Origin: Nitrospira sp. LK70
Lineage (GTDB): Bacteria > Nitrospirota > Nitrospiria > Nitrospirales > Nitrospiraceae
Reading direction: 5' to 3'
NCBI GenBank assembly: GCA_011090425.1
Contig: PHGD01000037.1
Span: 1 to 37,853 of the forward strand
DNA length: 37,853 bases
How positions within the stretch are numbered: the first letter of the stretch is position 1; each line of letters opens with the position of its first letter. Position numbers and translations under genes: made by a program. A model generated the notes under the pieces. The model ran no database searches. It saw nothing but the letters and a program-made list of their open reading frames with translations, and was not told where the DNA came from. Shown one piece after another: positions 32,644-37,853 of this stretch.

Positions 32644-34635
32644 CTAGTGGACGTGAAGCTCCGACATCATGCCGAACGTGGCATGAGGAAGGATGTGACA
32701 ATGGAACAGCCACCGGCCCCTCCCTCCGTCCAAGCCCGACAAAGCGCCCATCAGCGGACGACCTTCCAAGGAGACCAAGAACGTGAGGGTGTTATTCGCA
32801 GGCACATCCACGATGTCCAGAAACTCATTCGAGAAGGTGTAGTTTCCTGTTGATGAGGTCAAGCTCTTCGGCTGAAACGAAAACCCGTGCAAATGAAACG
32901 GATGGTGCGCCCCCGTCGTATTGGTCACCTTCAGCTCGATCACTTTGGAGAGAGCTGCATGACGGGCTGATTCCAGATAAAAAGGATTGCCGCTGGCCAT
33001 ACCGCCATCGAAGTCACGCGGCATCGGGACCCCGTCAATCGACGCCTCAAAAGCACCGCCTTTGGTAAAGAACGTCAGCTGGATGTCTGGATCCGTTGAC
33101 CCAGCCGGCGTCGTATCATCTACCCTGGCTTCGCCGGTGGGATTGACAAGGCCAGCTGTTGGCCCACCGAGCACCTGCACCGGCCCTAACCCCGCACGCA
33201 GCCTCGTACCCGGTGGAATCGTGTACGAAGTGGCCGCACTACCAGTAACCTTCAGATGCATCACTGGCACCGTCGGAGTCCATGAGTATGTGGCTTCCAC
33301 TCGTTGGAAATCCTCCGTCCAGAGAGTGAGCACGGAGCCTTGCGGAAGATTCGGAATCTCCGCCACCACATCCGCACGACCTGCAGGTGGGAGCAGAATT
33401 TCGCCGCTCCCATATTTCGTATCAAAACCACTAGTAATGCCCCCCTCAACAACCGCGTAGTCGAGCAGCCCCCCTTGTCCACCGATTCGAACCAGTCGGA
33501 TTTGCCCCGCGTTGCTATCAGTCAACCGAAGGCGCATGTAACGGACCGGCGAGGGATTCACGATCTGCAACCGCAATCCCTGACCAGCCTGAACGTCAAG
33601 CGTTGACGCACCGGGTGCAAGCGCGCCTAGAGGGCCTAGGACATGAGGATTTCCAGCGCGCCCACCAACATTCACACCGTTGGTGAGGACCGTAAACCCT
33701 TCACTCATACGACCAGTTAAGCTGGGAGATTGAATGTTCGGAACGTCTCCTCTATGGTAGGGCTGCTTTAAATACACTCCATTTGCATCCAGCGGATACG
33801 TATCGCAGAGGATGCTCGGGGACTGAGTCAAAATATGATTTTCGTAGTTGATCTGCCACGATTGGACGCCACTGACGTGCGGCAGAGTGCCGTCGAATGT
33901 GGCCGGGTTAGTGCCCGGCTTGCCGCAGACCGTGATGTCGCTGAGCACCAGCGTCTTGGTATGGGCCGCCGAAGGGATCACGCCATCAACCAAAGGATTA
34001 CTCCCCTGGAGCACGGCCTCATACGGATCCTCAATAATGATCGATCCGTAGAGTCCTTTGGCCACTTGGTTGGTCGACGAGTGGTGATGCGGGTGGTACC
34101 AGAAGATCCCCGGCCGTGTGACAGTGAAATCGTAGGTGAACGTACCCCCTGTGGGATCCACTGCAGGCTGAGTCACCTCCGTGCCGTCACTGGCATTGTT
34201 CAACTCGATGCCGTGCCAGTGAATACCGGACACATTCGCCTCTGGAGTCAACCCTGACTTCTTGAGTTTATTCACAAAATGCACGATGACCCGGTCATTC
34301 ACCTTGAGCCGAAACTCCGGACCGGGTATTCCAGGCGTTGTACAGTCTTTAAGCTGTGCGTCTGAACAGCTCTTAAACGTCATCGCGTTCGCCTTCACCC
34401 CATTGCCGATATCAACGGTCGCCTCGTCTGCCACAATCCAGGTCTCGACGCCGTTGCTGGGATTACTATCGCTGTCTTTAACCTTGGGCACCTCATACGG
34501 ACTGCCTCCCGTCGTGGCCTGTGCTGATTCTTGGCCGGACGCGCATAGCATGATCCCCAAGACCCCGGCGAGGCATGCTTTCCAACTGCTACACATCACG
34601 TTTTTCGCAGAACTGCCCGATACATCTTGCGCCAT
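32644..34635 (-). CDS. Exported multicopper oxidase, laccase/CueO-like
   Basis: This 663-residue multicopper oxidase has all four copper-binding blocks: HWHG (139-142), HPHHH (181-185), HPFHLHG (578-584) and HCHILPHATFGMM (645-657). The last supplies the type 1 Cys, His and Met ligands. An N-terminal signal segment (about 17-42) predicts export. Length fits three cupredoxin domains with extra loops. Such enzymes oxidise phenols, bilirubin-like compounds or metal ions (Cu+, Fe2+, Mn2+) and reduce oxygen to water; nothing here fixes the substrate. The ATG at 34635 follows GGGAGA at 8 nt. It is third in a run of four genes encoding exported proteins. Confidence 0.93.
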   Translation of the reverse strand: MAQDVSGSSAKNVMCSSWKACLAGVLGIMLCASGQESAQATTGGSPYEVPKVKDSDSNPSNGVETWIVADEATVDIGNGVKANAMTFKSCSDAQLKDCTTPGIPGPEFRLKVNDRVIVHFVNKLKKSGLTPEANVSGIHWHGIELNNASDGTEVTQPAVDPTGGTFTYDFTVTRPGIFWYHPHHHSSTNQVAKGLYGSIIIEDPYEAVLQGSNPLVDGVIPSAAHTKTLVLSDITVCGKPGTNPATFDGTLPHVSGVQSWQINYENHILTQSPSILCDTYPLDANGVYLKQPYHRGDVPNIQSPSLTGRMSEGFTVLTNGVNVGGRAGNPHVLGPLGALAPGASTLDVQAGQGLRLQIVNPSPVRYMRLRLTDSNAGQIRLVRIGGQGGLLDYAVVEGGITSGFDTKYGSGEILLPPAGRADVVAEIPNLPQGSVLTLWTEDFQRVEATYSWTPTVPVMHLKVTGSAATSYTIPPGTRLRAGLGPVQVLGGPTAGLVNPTGEARVDDTTPAGSTDPDIQLTFFTKGGAFEASIDGVPMPRDFDGGMASGNPFYLESARHAALSKVIELKVTNTTGAHHPFHLHGFSFQPKSLTSSTGNYTFSNEFLDIVDVPANNTLTFLVSLEGRPLMGALSGLDGGRGRWLFHCHILPHATFGMMSELHVH

Positions 34636-34681
34636 AGTACATCTCCCTAGTGTTATGACAAACGATCCGCATGATATTGCA

Positions 34682-34827
34682 CTAGACTTTAAGATCCCAA
34701 GCGTCGCCCACATCAAACAAATGATCAGGCGTATCGCTGACGGTACAGGTCACATCCGCAATGGCAGCTTGACTCGCACCCAACAGCAGTCCTACCGCCG
34801 GGTAGGTAATACACGACTGAATTTCAC
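34682..34827 (-). pseudogene. Tiny secreted-protein gene with a one-base frameshift
   Basis: A strong TAAAGGAGG site precedes GTG at 34827, which opens MKFSRVLPT. The frame then hits a stop near 34794. If one base is restored in the C-run at about 34800-34802, the frame continues with PAVGLLLGASQAAIADVTC and ends after 'GDAWDLKV' at 34682. The result is a 48-residue product with an excellent signal peptide (cleavage AIA-DV) and a mature part of about 24 residues. An assembly error in a homopolymer or a real mutation are both possible. It lies 29 bases after the HEAT-type gene and 46 before the oxidase gene. No family is recognised. Confidence 0.55.
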
Positions 34828-34856
34828 GAAGCCTCCTTTATCTAGAGGAACTCGAC

Positions 34857-35408
34857 TTAGCCCAATTTCATCTCGTGAACTATTTCATCGAGACACATTG
34901 CTTCCATGATCATCTTTTCAATCCGCTTGCTCCTTTCTTCGACCTCTGCATGATTTCTCCACTCCTTTTCTCGTTCTTGCTCCGCGGCCCAGTATTACTC
35001 CACGATCGCCGTAGCCTTGGCCCGCACAGCGGGATCTTCATCCTCCAACGCTTCGAACACTGGATCGAGCGGCACCTTGCTGTCTTTGGCCTCCCAGTGA
35101 TCCAACGCCCGATACCGGTCGCGGGCCTCCGGGGAGTGCAGATCCTTCTCCACGGAAAGCGGAATGAAGGACATCGACGCGGACGTATGATCTCCGGATT
35201 GGTTCACAGACGCAGCCCCGTTCACGTTCCCCTCGATCTTCTTCTCAACCATGGTCGCATCTCCCACCGGCAGCGAATGAGTAGCTCTCGCCTTCTCGGC
35301 GTAGCCTGTGCTCACGATGAGTAGTGACTGTAGATTTGCAGATTCGTCAGGGACGGACGATCCACATCCTCCGCACAGCATCATAAGAACCACGGCCGGC
35401 ATCCGCAT
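34857..35408 (-). pseudogene. HEAT-repeat lipoprotein gene interrupted by an in-frame stop
   Basis: The ATG at 35408 opens a lipoprotein signal with lipobox LCGGCGS. Residues up to 137 include 'VPLDPVFEALEDEDPAVRAK', a HEAT-like repeat. A TAA lies at 34995-34997. Directly after it, in the same frame, 45 more codons read like real protein: 'YWAAEQEREKEWRNHAEVEE', then RSKRIEKMIMEAMCLDEI, ending at TAA 34857-34859. Such a charged, helical continuation in frame is unlikely by chance. The ancestral protein was probably about 183 residues with a coiled-coil tail. The 137-residue form may still be made. It heads the oxidase operon. Confidence 0.65.
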
Positions 35409-35946
35409 CGCACGATGGGTCAGCGCAAAGGTCAGTCAGAAACCTTTTTGCGTGAAGTGATGACCAAAGTGGTGGGCTGTTGCCTGATTCTATCCTGTAG
35501 TTATTGGCTGAGATGCTATGCCAGTTTCATTCCAGGAATCTTCGGTCAAACTGGGAGCGGCCTTCCCGAAGTGCATGGATTGCAAAAAGTGAATGTAGCC
35601 GCGATGGGAAAAGATTTCTGGGGCACTAAGTAGTTGCTGGGCTGGTTACTTCCGACGACGGTAGACACACCTGATCAAGCAAATGTATCTAAATAGATTC
35701 TGTATCCAATTCGATTCAAGTCATCGGGCAGGCGAGAAAGATTGGAGCCACCTTTTTGCGCAATCTCCTTGATGCTTATACCGACTGCAACGGGCGAACG
35801 GACTCGAACCTCGGCTGTTGAGCAATCTTCCATTCGCTCGCCCCACTCGAACATCCAAAGGGCACTAGAAAATATTCGTAATCGTCATGGAAAATCGGCT
35901 AACATGCTCCAGCGCCTGACCACTCCGATTTGATCCCGTAGCGAGG
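35409..35946. other. Divergent gap between copper operon and histidine kinase
   Basis: This stretch of 538 bases should hold promoters for both divergent units, but no clear -35/-10 pair was found. A plus-strand frame (ATG at 35460, running to 35633) with a hydrophobic start (MTKVVGCCLILSCSYW) is open but has a weak ribosome binding site; I do not call it. The segment near 35805-35820 recalls a tRNA T-loop but does not fold as one. Confidence 0.4.
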
Positions 35947-37761
35947 ATGACTTCCCCAGCAGACACGGCTATGGTTGAACCGGCGCAACCATCCCTACCA
36001 TTCTCGATCACGCTCGGAGCGAAGCTCACCCTCAGTACGGCCTCCATTCTGGTTGCCACCGGTCTCTTGTTAGGCTGGTTGTTTATCCAACAACAAGTGC
36101 GATCGGCTGCTGAAAACTTGGTGCAAAGTGGAACGCTGCTCGCGCAACATCTGGCAGGCATGGGGCGATTCAGTATCGTTGCCGGCGATACCCATCGGCT
36201 GGATCAACTCATCCAGGAGATTCTCGTCGTCAGACCGGTGGCGTATGTGGCGATCGTGTCTTCGGGCGGTGAGCTCCAAGTCGGCTCGGGAAAAGACGAG
36301 TGGCAACAGCAATTTTTCGCTCAACCGGCAGGCAAGCAACAGTTTTCGGTGACAAAATTGGTCCAGCCCCGCGGGCTCGCCGCCGCTATGAACGAGCCGC
36401 TCGTCACCGGGATTTGGCTCGCCGGCACCGGACCGGTTCTTCGATCGACCATCGAATTTACCCCGGGAGAATTGCTGAGCCTCATGGGAGGTTCGGACCT
36501 CCCGATCTTTTACGACCTGCTGGTCCAGATGCCGCGTCACCCTCGCGCAACCGTATGGGATCCTGCCCTGCACCTCACGCTGGAGGAGCAGTCGGATATG
36601 CCGGAAGGCCCCGCCGTTCTTCAGTCTGTGGCTCCCGCACTTGTGCAGATCGGGCTTTCGACGTCAGACCTTCAGCACGTCCTGCGTCGGTTGCTGTGGC
36701 AAACGATGCTCATTAGGCTGAGCACACTGGCAGGGGTATTAGGTATCATCGCCCTGCTGGCGCGCCGAATTACCATTCCATTGCAAGGGCTCACCGCCGC
36801 AGCGACCAAACTTGCCGAGGGGAAACCGGTACCGACTCTGGCCATACGCACAAACGATGAAATTGGAACCCTGATACAGGTCTTCAACACCATGGCCGCG
36901 ACGTTGCAATCCCGCGAGCACGAGTTGCGCGAACTGACTCACACCCTGGAAGACCGCGTTGAAGCCCGCACAATGGAGCTTGCCGCCGCCAACGTCAAAT
37001 TGCAGGAGCTCGACCGACGCAAGTCGATCTTCGTCTCCACGGCCTCACACGAATTGCGTACGCCTTTGACATCGATGAAAGTCGACCTGGCCAATCTGCG
37101 GGATGGGATCGATGGAGCCGTCACCGACGATCAGCGACGATCGCTTGTGCGCGTGGAAGCCAACCTCTCACGCCTTCGGACCTTGATCGATGACCTGCTG
37201 GATCTCTCCCAAATCGAGATGGGCCGAACCACTGTCCGCTTGGAAGCGGTGGCGCTCGGGAACGTGATCTCCAAAACCGTCGAAGAGCTTCGCCCCTTCA
37301 GCTCTGAACGCCGCGTGAGCTTCGCGATCTCGCTCCCGTCCGATCTGCCCCTGGTCCGTGCCGATCCCGACAAATTGCGACAGATCCTCCTCAATCTCCT
37401 CCACAATGCGGTCAAATTCGCACCGGTAGACACGATCGTCGATCTGACCGTCACGAGAATATCCGCCGATGAAATCCGGGTCTCCGTGTGCGATGTCGGG
37501 CCCGGCATCGCCCCGGAAGATGCGGACAAGATTTTCCAGCCGTTCTATCGCGCGCCCACCATAGGCAAGCGGACCAAGGGAGCAGGGCTTGGACTGAGCA
37601 TCGCCAAGTTACTGGTCGAGCTGCATCAAGGGCACCTGTGGGTTGAGACAAAACTGAACCAAGGCAGCTGTTTTTCGTTTACACTGCACGCGGTCACACC
37701 GCTACGATTGGCCTCGGCAGAGCCCATCGCGTCAAGCTCCTCACACCAAATCACGCGATGA
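35947..37761 (+). CDS. Membrane sensor histidine kinase
   Basis: This 604-residue kinase has a first membrane helix at about 30-50 and a periplasmic sensor region at about 51-255, which I do not recognise. A second helix (about 256-275), a HAMP domain (about 276-330) and a coiled linker follow. The HisKA domain carries the phospho-acceptor in 'FVSTASHELRTPLTSMK' (His near 367). The HATPase domain has N box NLLHNAVKF (near 483), 'DVGPGIAPEDADKIFQPFYR' and 'GAGLGLSIAKLLVELHQGHL'. No response regulator is visible in the window. The ATG at 35947 directly follows GAGG, an unusually short spacing; ATG at 35971 is an alternative. The divergent copper operon is a possible target, but this is only inference. 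Confidence 0.93.
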   Translation: MTSPADTAMVEPAQPSLPFSITLGAKLTLSTASILVATGLLLGWLFIQQQVRSAAENLVQSGTLLAQHLAGMGRFSIVAGDTHRLDQLIQEILVVRPVAYVAIVSSGGELQVGSGKDEWQQQFFAQPAGKQQFSVTKLVQPRGLAAAMNEPLVTGIWLAGTGPVLRSTIEFTPGELLSLMGGSDLPIFYDLLVQMPRHPRATVWDPALHLTLEEQSDMPEGPAVLQSVAPALVQIGLSTSDLQHVLRRLLWQTMLIRLSTLAGVLGIIALLARRITIPLQGLTAAATKLAEGKPVPTLAIRTNDEIGTLIQVFNTMAATLQSREHELRELTHTLEDRVEARTMELAAANVKLQELDRRKSIFVSTASHELRTPLTSMKVDLANLRDGIDGAVTDDQRRSLVRVEANLSRLRTLIDDLLDLSQIEMGRTTVRLEAVALGNVISKTVEELRPFSSERRVSFAISLPSDLPLVRADPDKLRQILLNLLHNAVKFAPVDTIVDLTVTRISADEIRVSVCDVGPGIAPEDADKIFQPFYRAPTIGKRTKGAGLGLSIAKLLVELHQGHLWVETKLNQGSCFSFTLHAVTPLRLASAEPIASSSSHQITR

Positions 37762-37853
37762 AGGGTACGGACCTCGGCGGTTTCCCGTGCGCTGTGGGGC
37801 TACGTGGTTGGTGGCTTGGTCGATATATCCATCTGGCGAATGAGCTTCGTCAA
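37758..37853. other. Ambiguous partial gene at the window edge
   Basis: Two readings compete. On the plus strand an ATG at 37758 overlaps the kinase stop (ATGA) and stays open for 32 codons (MKGTDLGGFPCAV...). On the minus strand a frame open to the window edge ends with KLIRQMDISTKPPTT and a stop at 37800-37802, which looks like a natural C-terminus. I slightly favour the minus-strand reading. Confidence 0.3.

Noticed and set aside
35795-35835. tRNA-like T-loop (GGTTCGAGTCC on the minus strand)
   Set aside because: The flanking bases do not form a T-stem, and no acceptor, D or anticodon arms could be found.

Overview
The window looks like a chromosomal piece from a member of the Nitrospirota, most likely Nitrospira-like. 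This is inferred from moderately high GC, Gram-negative envelope genes, many small lipoproteins, and the mix of TldD/TldE, PilZ, GspE-type ATPase and multicopper oxidase genes. No rRNA, tRNA or CRISPR array was recognised. The left half is mostly ordinary housekeeping DNA; the right half, from about 20 kb, is accessory DNA rich in toxin-antitoxin (TA) loci, gene remnants and palindromes.

Layout, 1-5.7 kb (all minus strand): the start of an IS630-type transposase cut by the window edge, a HigBA-type TA pair with a palindrome at its promoter, a short operon (a dienelactone hydrolase broken by a frameshifting deletion, a PEBP-family secreted protein, a hypothetical protein), then tldD-tldE. From 5.8 to 11.9 kb, a clear sigma70-type promoter leads into uppS-cdsA-dxr-rseP-proS, a widely conserved order joining undecaprenyl phosphate, phospholipid and isoprenoid synthesis with site-2 proteolysis and prolyl-tRNA charging. 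At 12-14.5 kb is a GAF-containing GspE/PilB-type ATPase. At 14.7-16.8 kb, on the minus strand, lie a DEAD-box RNA helicase and two PilZ genes; a perfect 17-bp hairpin buries the ribosome binding site of the first PilZ gene. At 17.2-20.0 kb are a KimA-like potassium/amino-acid-type permease and a secreted Ig-like protein.

From 20 to 30.5 kb intact small envelope genes (LEA-type lipoprotein, arylsulfatase, DUF2780 and DUF4136 lipoproteins, HdeD) alternate with debris: the C-terminal tail of a second arylsulfatase, a broken SYLF-like lipoprotein gene, a second hdeD fragment, a truncated moxR and an IS481-like remnant. Three TA pairs sit here (VapBC, DUF433/DUF5615, DUF2281/PIN), making four in the window.

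The most interesting stretch is 30.46-35.41 kb, minus strand. It reads as one four-gene exported operon: a HEAT-repeat lipoprotein, a tiny secreted protein, a three-domain multicopper oxidase, and a 701-residue protein joining a plastocyanin-like copper domain to a beta-propeller. The first two genes each carry one lesion (an in-frame stop, a one-base frameshift) that hides them from a simple ORF search. I infer a periplasmic copper redox system of unknown substrate. A sensor histidine kinase follows on the plus strand, running almost to the window end.
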